Shown here one piece after another: positions 44,683-52,445 of a DNA stretch of 64,000 nucleotides; position 1 is the stretch's first letter, and every line of letters starts with the position of its first letter. The notes under the pieces were generated by a model. It was not told where the DNA came from. It was given only the letters and a program-made list of their open reading frames with translations, and did no database searches. Source of the DNA: CAYUIG01 sp964444685 (GTDB taxonomy: Bacteria; Gemmatimonadota; Gemmatimonadetes; Longimicrobiales; RSA9); contig CAYUIG010000020.1 in NCBI GenBank assembly GCA_964444685.1, forward strand, positions 1 to 64,000. Reading direction: 5' to 3'. The position numbers and the translations under genes are program-made.

Positions 44683-45863
44683 GCGCACTGGAGTGCCGGC
44701 GGGACGCGTTCTCGCTTCCGGACGGCTGCCACTACCTGAACTGCGCGTACATGGCGCCGCTGCCGCGCAGCGTGCAGGAAGCGGGCAGCGCGGGCATCCG
44801 GTTGAAGGCGGATCCCACGCGCATCACGCCGCCCGACTTCTTCACCGACAGCGATCGCGCACGCGCGCTCTTCGGCCAACTGATCGGTGGCGACCCGGCG
44901 CGCGTCGCGATCGTGCCCTCGGCGTCCTACGCCGCCGCGACCGCTGCGCGCAACGTTCGTGCGGAGCGGGGCCAGAACATTGTCGTCACCGGCGGGCAGT
45001 TCCCCTCCAACCTGCTCTCGTGGCGCCGCCTCGCACAGGAGCGCGGCCTCGAGATGCGCGTCGTGGATGCGCCGAATTCCGCGAACCGCGGCGAGTCGTG
45101 GAACGCGGCGCTGCTCGCGGCCATCGATGACGACACCGCGGTGGTTGCGCTGCCGCCCGCACACTGGACGGACGGCACCCGTTTCGACCTCGGGGCCGTC
45201 GGTGCACGCACGCGCGCCACGGGGTCGCTGTTCTTCGTCGATGGCACGCAGTGGATCGGCGCAGCCCCGTTCGATGTGCAGAAGATCGGCGCCGATGCCG
45301 TGGCGTGCGCGGCCTACAAGTGGCTGCTCGGCCCGTACTCCATCGGACTCGCATGGTACGGCCCGCGCTTCGACGACGGCGTGCCGATCGAGGAGAGCTG
45401 GATCACGCGCGAGCGGAGCGAGGACTTCCGCCGCCTCGTCGACCCCGCCGATGCGTACCAGCCCGGTGCCGTGCGCTACGATGTGGGCGAGCGCAGCAAC
45501 TTCATCCTCCTGCCGATGCTGAATGCCGGACTCGAGCTCGTGCTCGAGCTGGGGCCCGGGCGCATCACCGAGTACTGCCGGCGCATCAGTGCGCGCGCGA
45601 TCGAGGATGCGGCAGGCCTCGGCTTCGCGACGGAGGTACCGGAATGGCGCAGCGCGCATCTGTTCGGGCTGCGCGCGCCCGACGGTGTGGACCTCGATGC
45701 ATTGCGTGCGGAGCTGGTGCGCAACGACGTGCACGTGTCGCTGCGCGGCTCCGCGGTGCGCGTGTCGCCGCACGTGTACAACGACGAAGACGACCTGCGC
45801 GCGCTGGTGTCCGTGCTCGCGGGAACCGTCAGCGCGGGCGGAACGCGTCGAACATCCGCTTGA
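44679..45863 (+). CDS. class V aminotransferase-fold PLP enzyme
   Basis: 394 residues from a GTG overlapping the previous stop. Fold type I PLP features: YLNCAYMAPLPRSVQEAG start, FFVDGTQWIGAAPFDV with the cofactor Asp, and the PLP-lysine in ACAAYKWLLGPYSIGLAWYG. This family includes cysteine desulfurases, kynureninase and isopenicillin-N epimerase-like enzymes; the exact reaction is unclear. Its last 35 bases overlap the convergent SDR gene. Confidence 0.88.
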   Translation: MSALECRRDAFSLPDGCHYLNCAYMAPLPRSVQEAGSAGIRLKADPTRITPPDFFTDSDRARALFGQLIGGDPARVAIVPSASYAAATAARNVRAERGQNIVVTGGQFPSNLLSWRRLAQERGLEMRVVDAPNSANRGESWNAALLAAIDDDTAVVALPPAHWTDGTRFDLGAVGARTRATGSLFFVDGTQWIGAAPFDVQKIGADAVACAAYKWLLGPYSIGLAWYGPRFDDGVPIEESWITRERSEDFRRLVDPADAYQPGAVRYDVGERSNFILLPMLNAGLELVLELGPGRITEYCRRISARAIEDAAGLGFATEVPEWRSAHLFGLRAPDGVDLDALRAELVRNDVHVSLRGSAVRVSPHVYNDEDDLRALVSVLAGTVSAGGTRRTSA

Positions 45864-46665
45864 GCTCGTCGCGCGGCATGCGTGTCAGCTCGTTGAACTC
45901 ACCCGCGCCCCCGATCCAGCGGCCGCCATCGATGGTGACGCAGTCGCCGGTGATGTACGGTGCGGCGTCGCACATCAGGAACGCCGCGAGCTCCGCGAGC
46001 TCTTCGGGCCGGCCGAATCGGCCGAGCGGCACTCGTGCGCGGGCGCGCTCCTCGAGCTCCGGCGTGGGGAAGAGTCGCCGCATCGCGCCCTCGGTAGGGA
46101 AGGGGCCCGGCGCGATGGCGTTGAGGCGGATGCCGTACGCCGCCCACTCGACTGCGAGCGAACGCGTCATCGCGAGCACGCCGGCCTTCGCCGCGGCGGA
46201 GGGGACCACGAACGCGGATCCCGTCCACGCGTAGGGCGTGAGGATGCTCAGCACCGTGCCGTGGGTGCCGCGCTCGATCCAGCGGCGGCCCAGCGCGACG
46301 GTCGCGTGGAAGCTGCCGTAGAGCACGATGCGCACGACCGCATCGAACGCGTTCGGCGAGAGGTCTTCCGTCGCGGCCAGGAAGTTTCCCGCCGCGTTGT
46401 TCACGAGGCCATCGAGCGGACCGGCGGCATCCTCGATCGAGGCGATCGCGGCTTCCAGCGCCGCGGCATCGCGCACATCCGCGGGGTGCGTAGCTACCGC
46501 ACCCCCGATCGTGCGCGCGGCTTCCTCCAGCCGTTCGCGGCTGCGCCCGATCAGCCCGACGCGGGCACCCAGCTCGACGAAGCGGCGGGCGATCGCCAGC
46601 CCCAGCCCGGAGCCGCCGCCGGTCACGAGGATGTGGCGGCCGGCGAGCGCGTCGTCTCGAAGCAT
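45829..46665 (-). CDS. SDR oxidoreductase, 2,4-dienoyl-CoA reductase-like
   Basis: 278 residues from ATG 46665, which has GAGGGAT upstream; a longer frame adds ten residues without support. The Rossmann motif TGGGSGLGLAIARRF, NNAAGNF, and PSAAAKAGVLAMTRSLAVEW replace the classic YxxxK with the A-x-x-K form typical of dienoyl-CoA reductases. NAIAPGPFPTEGA follows. It would reduce 2,4-dienoyl-CoA with NADPH in unsaturated fatty-acid oxidation. Convergent with, and overlapping, the aminotransferase gene. Confidence 0.87.
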   Translation of the reverse strand: MLRDDALAGRHILVTGGGSGLGLAIARRFVELGARVGLIGRSRERLEEAARTIGGAVATHPADVRDAAALEAAIASIEDAAGPLDGLVNNAAGNFLAATEDLSPNAFDAVVRIVLYGSFHATVALGRRWIERGTHGTVLSILTPYAWTGSAFVVPSAAAKAGVLAMTRSLAVEWAAYGIRLNAIAPGPFPTEGAMRRLFPTPELEERARARVPLGRFGRPEELAELAAFLMCDAAPYITGDCVTIDGGRWIGGAGEFNELTRMPRDELKRMFDAFRPR

Positions 46666-46781
46666 CGGATCCCTCGGGGTTCGGGTCGCCCTCAAGGTGG
46701 GCTGCGGGGCACGGCTCCGAAACCCGGCCCGGGCGCCCCGCGTACGGATCCGCGAACACCTACTCGATCAGGCGGGCTCCC

Positions 46782-47087
46782 ATGGAATTCATGATCCCCA
46801 TCGTCCTCTTCCTCACCACCGGGGCCGTGCTGATCCTGCGGCCGCTCACCAAGCGCGCCGGCCTGCTGCTGGAAGCGATGGCGAAGGAGCGCATGCGTCC
46901 ACCCGCCGCTGATCCGGCCAGCGATCCGCGCACGCACGCTCTGCTGGAGCACATGGTGCGGCGGCTCGATCTCATCGAGGAGCGCCTCGACTTCACCGAG
47001 CGCCTCCTGGACAAGCGACGCGCCACCCGCTCGCTCCCCGAGCTCGACCTGCAGCCCTGGACGCCGACGACCCGCGACGAGGTCTAG
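46782..47087 (+). CDS. small membrane protein with coiled coil
   Basis: 101 residues: an N-terminal membrane helix (about 4-20) and a charged helical region (LLEHMVRRLDLIEERLDFTERLLDKRRA, split around 54-82) that is probably a coiled coil. No family recognised. It runs divergently from the SDR gene across a 116-base spacer and converges on the next gene. Confidence 0.65.
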   Translation: MEFMIPIVLFLTTGAVLILRPLTKRAGLLLEAMAKERMRPPAADPASDPRTHALLEHMVRRLDLIEERLDFTERLLDKRRATRSLPELDLQPWTPTTRDEV

Positions 47088-47088
47088 C

Positions 47089-47532
47089 TCAGTAGTCGCA
47101 CTCGGAGACGTCCGGCTCGGATAGGAAGGAGCGCACGCCGTCCTCTGTCGAGGACGCGCGCTCCATGTGTCCGCGCAGCCGCCGGAAGCTCCGCCGCAGC
47201 CGGCCCTCGAATGCCGCATCCGCGTCCGAGCCCGGGTCCACCCAGTCGGGTATTCCTTCGATGAGCGCTTCCGCGTCGGCCGGGGCCGGCGGAGCGCACA
47301 CGCCGATGCGCGCACGGACGAGCAGGAACGCCAGCTCCGGATTCAAACGTTCCTCCGCCGCAATGTCGTGCACCCGCTCCGCACGCGCGCGGTCCCAACC
47401 GTCCAGCTCGACTGCCGAATTCACCAGCTCCTCGCGGCGGCGCAGCGGCGCCGTGCCGCGGATCTCCGTTGCTCCCGCCATCAGCTCGCCCATCCGGCGG
47501 GCGTAATCGCTACGGCTGTCGCGCTCGGTCAC
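47089..47532 (-). CDS. hypothetical protein
   Basis: 147 residues from GTG 47532; ATG 47493 is an alternative, and the longer open frame to 47778 reads through non-coding leader. Soluble and acidic, with no recognised domain; ELVNSAVELDGWDRARAERVHDIAAEE is its most ordered-looking part. It ends one base from the convergent small membrane protein. Confidence 0.55.
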   Translation of the reverse strand: MTERDSRSDYARRMGELMAGATEIRGTAPLRRREELVNSAVELDGWDRARAERVHDIAAEERLNPELAFLLVRARIGVCAPPAPADAEALIEGIPDWVDPGSDADAAFEGRLRRSFRRLRGHMERASSTEDGVRSFLSEPDVSECDY

Positions 47533-47642
47533 CCGCCTCTCGACCGTTGAAATCCGACTCTCGGCGGTGCAATCCACGTTCCCGGCGGATCCTGGTTGAC
47601 GATTCGCCTGTAGAAATGAAACGTTGGGGCCGGGTGCGTTCC

Positions 47643-47672
47643 TTGCAGCCTGCGCCCGTGGGGATGTAGGTT
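47643..47672 (+). promoter_or_regulatory. possible promoter of the secreted TPR gene
   Basis: TTGCAG (47643-47648), 18-base spacer, TAGGTT (47667-47672), leaving a leader of about 140 bases. Weaker than the other promoters in the window. I see nothing else in the 288-base gap 47533-47820. Confidence 0.35.
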
Positions 47673-47820
47673 GGCTGCTCGCGCAAGTGAGACACAACGG
47701 CAGCCAGGGAGGACGCGGGGTTGCGACCGTGGGTGCGGTCGTGGAACCCATTGTGTCCGTTTGGGTTACGATTTCCATTGGCCGCCGATGCGGTCACTTC
47801 ACTCCCCGGGAGGAGACCAG

Positions 47821-49542
47821 ATGCACAACCCCTCGAAGAACCGGCGTCTCCGGGTAGCCTGGGCGGTGGCTCTCGCAATGGCTGCGGCCGTGGCGTGGGA
47901 CGCACCGGTTCAGGCGCAGGATCGCTACCCGGTCCTCATCGCACCACTCCGTGCCATGGAGGGTGCGGACGCGAAGTTCGGCCGTGAGGTCGCCAAGGAG
48001 CTCCGCGACCTGATGGACGACATGACCACGCACCGCTCCGTCGAGGAGAAGGTGTTCAAGGATGCGCTCAAGCAGTACGGCGTGAAGGAGGAGGATCTCG
48101 CCGACTGCGTGAAGGCGCGCCAGTTCGCGATCCTGCTGAGGATCGACCTCGTCATCTGCGGCGAGTACACGCGCGCCGGGAACGAGAACCAGGTGGCGGC
48201 GAAGGTCGTGCTGCCGGTTCAGGGTCTCGAGTTCCCGTTCGAGCCGTTCACTGCGCGTGAGGACAAGCAGGCGGCGCAGACGATGATCGCGGGCTTCGAC
48301 CAGATCAATCAGTCGCTCCGTCTCGCGCAGTTCTGCGCCGACAAGCTGAACCAGGAGGCGTGGTCGGAGGCGCTGACGACCTGCAACGACGCGCTGCAGG
48401 CGAACCCGCGTTCGACGACGGCGCTCTACGGCATGGCCAGCGCGCACGACAAGCTCGGCCAGCCCGCGGAAGCGATGCCGTACCTCCAGCGCGTGCTCGA
48501 GATCGATGCGCAGCACGAGGAAGCGCTGCTGTACGCGGGCGTCATCGCATCGAAGGCCGGCGATCAGTCCGGCGCGGCGCAGTACTTCAACCGGTACCTC
48601 GCGCTGAACCCGGGCAACGTCGACGTGCGCCTCGCCGTCGCGACCGATGCGAACAACTCGGGCAACCCGGAGGTCGCGCTTCAGATCACCGAAGAGGCGA
48701 TCCCGAATTCCGACGATATCCGGCTGCGTGAATACGCCGGCCACTTCGCGCTCGCCGCGGCCCAGAAGAAGGAAGAGGCCGCCGATGCGAACGGCAACGC
48801 GGCCGAAGCCACGCAGCTCTACGACAAGGCGATCGGCTACTACGAGGAAGTCTTCCAGGCGAAGGGCGACTCGATCAGCTCGACCGTGCTGCGCAACATG
48901 CTCGCGTCCTACCGCAAGCTGGAGCGCACGCAGGAAGCACTCGACTTCGGTCAGCGCGCCGTCGCCGCGCACTCGGACGACGCGCCGCTCCTGTCCGCGT
49001 ACGCCGACGTGCTGAACCAGGCCGGCCGGCGCGATGAGGCGATGGCCATGCTCGATCGCGTCGTGCAGGTCGATCCTTCGTACGCGAATATCTCGGCACG
49101 CAAGGGCTCGTGGCTCCTCGAGAGCGGAGACCTGGCCGGCGCACGCGCCGCGTTCCAGGACGCCATCTCGAAGGGCGAGATCGAGGCCGACGCTGCGGCC
49201 CGCCAGATCATCGGCACGGGCTTCAACAAGTTCGGCCGCGGCGGTCAGCACCAGGCCGCGATCCCGTACTACGAGGCAGGCAAGGCGCTCGCTCAGTCCG
49301 CGGAGACCCGCGCGATGGGCAACTTCTTCCACGGGTATTCGCTCTATCAGATGGCGGACCCGATCGCGAAGGCGCAGACCCGCGAGAGCGCGCAGCGCAC
49401 GCTCCCGATGTTCCGGCAGGTCGTCCAGCTCATGCAGGGCGCGACCGCCTACACCGAGCAGACCCGGAGCATCAACGAGATCCTGAACGCCGCCAATCGG
49501 CAGATCGAGATCGCCGAGCTGATCCTCAAGCAGGGCGGCTGA
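47821..49542 (+). CDS. secreted TPR-repeat protein
   Basis: 573 residues from ATG 47821, five bases after GGGAGGAG. The signal peptide ends at PVQAQ (about 1-32). The mature N-terminal domain (35-165: RYPVLIAPLRAMEGAD, then LRIDLVICGEY) resembles the TolB-N-like domain that binds effector-like partners, but this is weak. TPR repeats run from about 175 to the C-terminus. Periplasmic or outer-membrane-associated assembly role likely (inference). Transcribed alone, with its own terminator. Confidence 0.85.
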   Translation: MHNPSKNRRLRVAWAVALAMAAAVAWDAPVQAQDRYPVLIAPLRAMEGADAKFGREVAKELRDLMDDMTTHRSVEEKVFKDALKQYGVKEEDLADCVKARQFAILLRIDLVICGEYTRAGNENQVAAKVVLPVQGLEFPFEPFTAREDKQAAQTMIAGFDQINQSLRLAQFCADKLNQEAWSEALTTCNDALQANPRSTTALYGMASAHDKLGQPAEAMPYLQRVLEIDAQHEEALLYAGVIASKAGDQSGAAQYFNRYLALNPGNVDVRLAVATDANNSGNPEVALQITEEAIPNSDDIRLREYAGHFALAAAQKKEEAADANGNAAEATQLYDKAIGYYEEVFQAKGDSISSTVLRNMLASYRKLERTQEALDFGQRAVAAHSDDAPLLSAYADVLNQAGRRDEAMAMLDRVVQVDPSYANISARKGSWLLESGDLAGARAAFQDAISKGEIEADAAARQIIGTGFNKFGRGGQHQAAIPYYEAGKALAQSAETRAMGNFFHGYSLYQMADPIAKAQTRESAQRTLPMFRQVVQLMQGATAYTEQTRSINEILNAANRQIEIAELILKQGG

Positions 49543-49570
49543 TCCTTCTCCCACCCGGGGAGAACGCGGA

Positions 49571-49603
49571 GGGTCGGGTGGCTTCGGCTGCCCGGCCCTT
49601 TTG
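49571..49603 (+). terminator. Rho-independent terminator after the TPR gene
   Basis: Stem GGGTCGGGTGGC (49571-49582) pairs through two G-T pairs with GCTGCCCGGCCC (49587-49598) around a TTCG tetraloop, followed by TTTT. Confidence 0.85.
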
Positions 49604-49612
49604 CTTTTTCAG

Positions 49613-49694
49613 GAGTCGGGAGCAGGGAGCAGGGAGTCGACGATCCCGCCCGCCTCAAACTCGACTCTCGACGCTCGACTCCCGACTCTCGACG
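49613..49694. repeat. short direct and inverted repeats at the 3' end of the lipid kinase gene
   Basis: CGACTCTCGACG occurs at 49662-49673 and 49683-49694. GAGTCGGGAG (49613-49622) is the exact reverse complement of CTCCCGACTC (49679-49688). The repeat encodes the last residues of the minus-strand kinase. Confidence 0.75.
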
Positions 49695-50578
49695 CGTGGA
49701 ACCATCAGACGGATCGGTCGCGGCATTACGCGATAGCGAAACGAGCTGTCCTCCAGCGGCTCGCCATCCGCATTCACCTGGATACGCTCGTTCGCGATCA
49801 CCTCGAAGCGCGCCGCACGCAGATAGAGCACGCCTTCGCTTTCCAGATGTGAGCCACGCCGCAGGTCGGGAAGCATCGCAATGAAGTCGAGACGCGATGC
49901 GCCGCACACTACCACGGCGTCCAGCCGGCCATCGCCGAACTCCGCGCGCGGCGTCACCACCGTCCCACCGCCCGTCAGCCGCGCATTCCCGACCGCGAAG
50001 AAGATGAAGTCGCCGTCGTGCACGACTCGGCCATCCGCAACGAAGCGCGCCTGCTGCGGCTCGAAACGAACGAAGCGCTTTGCTCCCGCGATCAGATACG
50101 CCAGCGGACCGAACCTGCGCTTCACCGCGGCGGGCGCCGAGCGCGTCGCATCCGCACCGAAACCGCCCGTCGACACGTTCACGAAGCAGCGCTGATTCAC
50201 ACGCGCCACATCCACACCTGCCACGTCGCCGTCGACCGCAATGCGCAGTGCATCCCCGATGTCCGACGGCAATGCCAGGCCGCGCGCGAAATCGTTCGCC
50301 GTTCCGAACGGCACTACGCACAGACGCGGCTGATACGGCTCGCGCGCCAGGCCGTTCACCACTTCGTTGATCGTCCCATCACCACCGGCTGCAACGACGA
50401 CATCGAAGCGACGTCGCGCCGCCAGCCGCGCCGCGCGCGTCGCATCCCCGCGCCCGAACGTCATGCGCGCCGACACGGCGTGACCCTCCGCCCGCAGCGC
50501 GCCGATCGCTCGCTGCAGCTCCTCCACCCGCGCCGGATCGCCCGGTGGACGCACGATCACTCCGATCCGCTGTCCCAT
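49655..50578 (-). CDS. YegS/BmrU-type diacylglycerol (lipid) kinase
   Basis: 307 residues from ATG 50578. The glycine-rich ATP motif AAGGDGTINEVVNGL, PFGTANDFARGL and FVNVSTGGFGADAT are diagnostic, and FFAVGNARLTGGG follows. The family phosphorylates diacylglycerol or related lipids at the inner membrane. The C-terminal tail (about 15 residues, Val-Glu-Ser-Arg units) is encoded by a short repeat and is probably not functional. The frame stays open far upstream through the antisense of the dcw genes, which is not coding. Confidence 0.92.
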   Translation of the reverse strand: MGQRIGVIVRPPGDPARVEELQRAIGALRAEGHAVSARMTFGRGDATRAARLAARRRFDVVVAAGGDGTINEVVNGLAREPYQPRLCVVPFGTANDFARGLALPSDIGDALRIAVDGDVAGVDVARVNQRCFVNVSTGGFGADATRSAPAAVKRRFGPLAYLIAGAKRFVRFEPQQARFVADGRVVHDGDFIFFAVGNARLTGGGTVVTPRAEFGDGRLDAVVVCGASRLDFIAMLPDLRRGSHLESEGVLYLRAARFEVIANERIQVNADGEPLEDSSFRYRVMPRPIRLMVPRVESRESSVESRV

Positions 50579-50660
50579 CGCGCGCCCCCGCGGTGCAAGA
50601 ACACCGCCCGTCTCCGGTTTCGGTCGATCTTCGGCCCGCGCATCCCGCCCCACGGAATTC

Positions 50661-50689
50661 TTGACCCGCCCATCGTGTGCGCGTAGCTT
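50661..50689 (+). promoter_or_regulatory. promoter of the dcw operon (Pmra)
   Basis: TTGACC (50661-50666), 17-base spacer, TAGCTT (50684-50689); predicted start near 50696, immediately before the MraZ-box repeats and 66 bases before mraZ. Confidence 0.7.
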
Positions 50690-50701
50690 GGTGGCGCGAA
50701 G

Positions 50702-50726
50702 TGGGGAGTAGTGGGGAGCAGTGGAG
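50702..50726 (+). promoter_or_regulatory. MraZ operator: three TGGGG-type boxes
   Basis: TGGGG at 50702-50706, TGGGG at 50712-50716 and TGGAG at 50722-50726, each separated by exactly 5 bases. This matches the TGGGN-N5 direct-repeat operator known for MraZ in E. coli and mycoplasmas. The boxes lie just after the predicted start site, so MraZ binding would block the operon (autoregulation, inference). Confidence 0.8.
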
Positions 50727-50761
50727 CAGCAGCCCTTTCCCATACCGGAACCAGCGACGAA

Positions 50762-51220
50762 ATGACGGCCGGCCACGCGCCATCGCGCGGCGTGAAGTTT
50801 CTGGGGAGCTACACGCACCAGCTCGACGAGAAGGGGCGTGTGGCTCTGCCTGCATCGTTCCGGCGGGAGACGGCGGATCAGCAGTTCGTCCTGATCGAGG
50901 CGTACAAGGGTTCCCTGGCGCTGTACCCGGAGCTGGAGTGGATGAGCGTGCAGGAGCGGATGCTGGAGTTTCGGGGCCGGAACCAGGGAGCGCGTGAGTT
51001 CGTGCTGTCGCTGATGGATGCGGCGCAGGCGGTGCAGGTGGACGGCCAGGGTCGGATCGCGATTCCGGCGAACCTGCGGGAAGCGGCGGGCCTGAAGGAT
51101 CAGGTGAGGCTGGTGGGAGCGATCGACAAGATCGAGCTGTGGGAGCCGTCGCGGTGGGAGGCGGCGATGTCGCGGGTGAGCGAGGAGTGGGAGTCGTTCC
51201 GGGGGCAGATCTTCCGGTGA
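50762..51220 (+). CDS. mraZ: transcriptional regulator MraZ
   Basis: 152 residues from ATG 50762; the upstream GTG 50711 lies inside the operator and is rejected. Two SpoVT/AbrB-like half domains: FLGSYTHQLDEKGRVALPASFRR and VQVDGQGRIAIPANLREAAG, each with its DxxGR motif. MraZ forms rings and represses its own operon. First gene of the dcw cluster; its stop overlaps rsmH. Confidence 0.95.
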   Translation: MTAGHAPSRGVKFLGSYTHQLDEKGRVALPASFRRETADQQFVLIEAYKGSLALYPELEWMSVQERMLEFRGRNQGAREFVLSLMDAAQAVQVDGQGRIAIPANLREAAGLKDQVRLVGAIDKIELWEPSRWEAAMSRVSEEWESFRGQIFR

Positions 51221-52125
51221 GCTATCACGCGCCGGTTCTGGTCGCGGAAGTGCTGCACTTCCTGAAGCCGGAGCGAGGCGGAGTCTACTTCGACGGCACG
51301 GTGGGTGGCGGAGGGCATGCGGAAGCGATCCTCGAGGCGGGCCCGGAGGCGCGGCTGATCGGCGCGGACCGGGACCCGGCGGCGCTGGCGGAAGCAGGCC
51401 GGCGGCTGGCGCGCTTCGGCGGTCGGGTCGAGCTGGTGTCGGGCGACTATGCGGATGCCGCGGAGTCGCTGGACGAGGAGCTGGCGGGTGCTCTGCTCGA
51501 CCTCGGCCTCTCTTCGCATCAGCTGGACGAGGATGTCCGCGGCTTCTCCTTCCGCGAAGGCTCACCCCTCGACATGCGCATGAGCGGGCGCGGCCGGAGT
51601 GCGGCCGATCTGCTGAACGAGCTGAGCGAAGCCGAGCTGGCCGATGTGTTCTTCCAGTACGGTGAGGAGCGGCGAGCGCGGCGGCTGGCGGCGGAGGTAG
51701 TGAAGCGCCGTCGCACGAAGCCGTTCGAAACGAGCGAAGAGCTCGTCTCGGCACTGCGTGTGGTGCTGGGCGCGAAGATGGGGCCGAAGGACAAGGCGCG
51801 GATCTTCCAGGCGCTGCGGATTGCGGTGAACCGGGAGCTGGATGCGCTGGAGCGCGCGCTGCCCGCGCTGCGCGATCGTTTGGCGCCGGAGGGCGTCTTC
51901 GTGGTGCTCTCCTACCATTCTCTCGAGGACCGGCGCGTGAAGACGTCGTTCCGCGAGTGGAGCCTCGCCTGCATCTGCCCGCCGGAGTTTCCTGTGTGCC
52001 GCTGCCGCGGCCGTTCGCTGGGTGAAGTGCTGACGCGCAAGGCGGTGACGGCGTCGGAAGAGGAAGCGGCGGCGAACCCGCGTGCGCGCAGTGCGAAGCT
52101 GCGCGCGTGGCGGAAGGCGGCGTGA
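51217..52125 (+). CDS. rsmH: 16S rRNA (cytosine-1402-N4) methyltransferase RsmH (MraW)
   Basis: 302 residues from the GTG overlapping the mraZ stop. Starts YHAPVLVAEVL; SAM motif FDGTVGGGGHAEAIL, GLSSHQLD, RGFSFREGSPLDMRM and SYHSLEDRRVK are all diagnostic. It methylates C1402 of 16S rRNA. It keeps the usual position between mraZ and ftsL. Confidence 0.97.
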   Translation: MSYHAPVLVAEVLHFLKPERGGVYFDGTVGGGGHAEAILEAGPEARLIGADRDPAALAEAGRRLARFGGRVELVSGDYADAAESLDEELAGALLDLGLSSHQLDEDVRGFSFREGSPLDMRMSGRGRSAADLLNELSEAELADVFFQYGEERRARRLAAEVVKRRRTKPFETSEELVSALRVVLGAKMGPKDKARIFQALRIAVNRELDALERALPALRDRLAPEGVFVVLSYHSLEDRRVKTSFREWSLACICPPEFPVCRCRGRSLGEVLTRKAVTASEEEAAANPRARSAKLRAWRKAA

Positions 52126-52445
52126 TGAAGGGGCAGGGCGTGATCCGGGTCGCGCTGGCGTTCGCGACGCTGCTGGCATCGCTGAGCCTCGTGGTGCGCC
52201 GCCAGAGCAATGCGCTCGAGGAGCTGCGCGGGCTGGATCGTGTGCGCACCGCACGTGCGCTGGCGGAGTCCGAGCGCGCGGCGGTGCAGGCGGAGATCCA
52301 GCGACTGGAGAGTCGCACGCGCATTGTCGACGCGGCGGGCGCACTCGGTCTGCAGGTCCCGCGCGCTGCGGACATCGTGATCCTGCCGCTGTCGTCGCCG
52401 ATGCGTGCGAGCGGCACGCTGGCGCTTGCGGGCGAGGAGCGCTGA
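52125..52445 (+). CDS. ftsL: cell division protein FtsL
   Basis: 106 residues from ATG 52125 (GGAAGG upstream); GTG 52107 is in frame but lies inside rsmH. One membrane helix (about 6-27), then a leucine-zipper-like coiled coil (LEELRGLDRVRTARALAESE) and a short tail. FtsL forms the FtsQLB complex that activates FtsWI. Assigned by topology and position, since FtsL sequences diverge strongly. Confidence 0.85.
   Translation: MKGQGVIRVALAFATLLASLSLVVRRQSNALEELRGLDRVRTARALAESERAAVQAEIQRLESRTRIVDAAGALGLQVPRAADIVILPLSSPMRASGTLALAGEER

Noticed and set aside
50711..50761. GTG start for mraZ at 50711
   Set aside because: It lies within the MraZ operator repeats and would add 17 unconserved residues.
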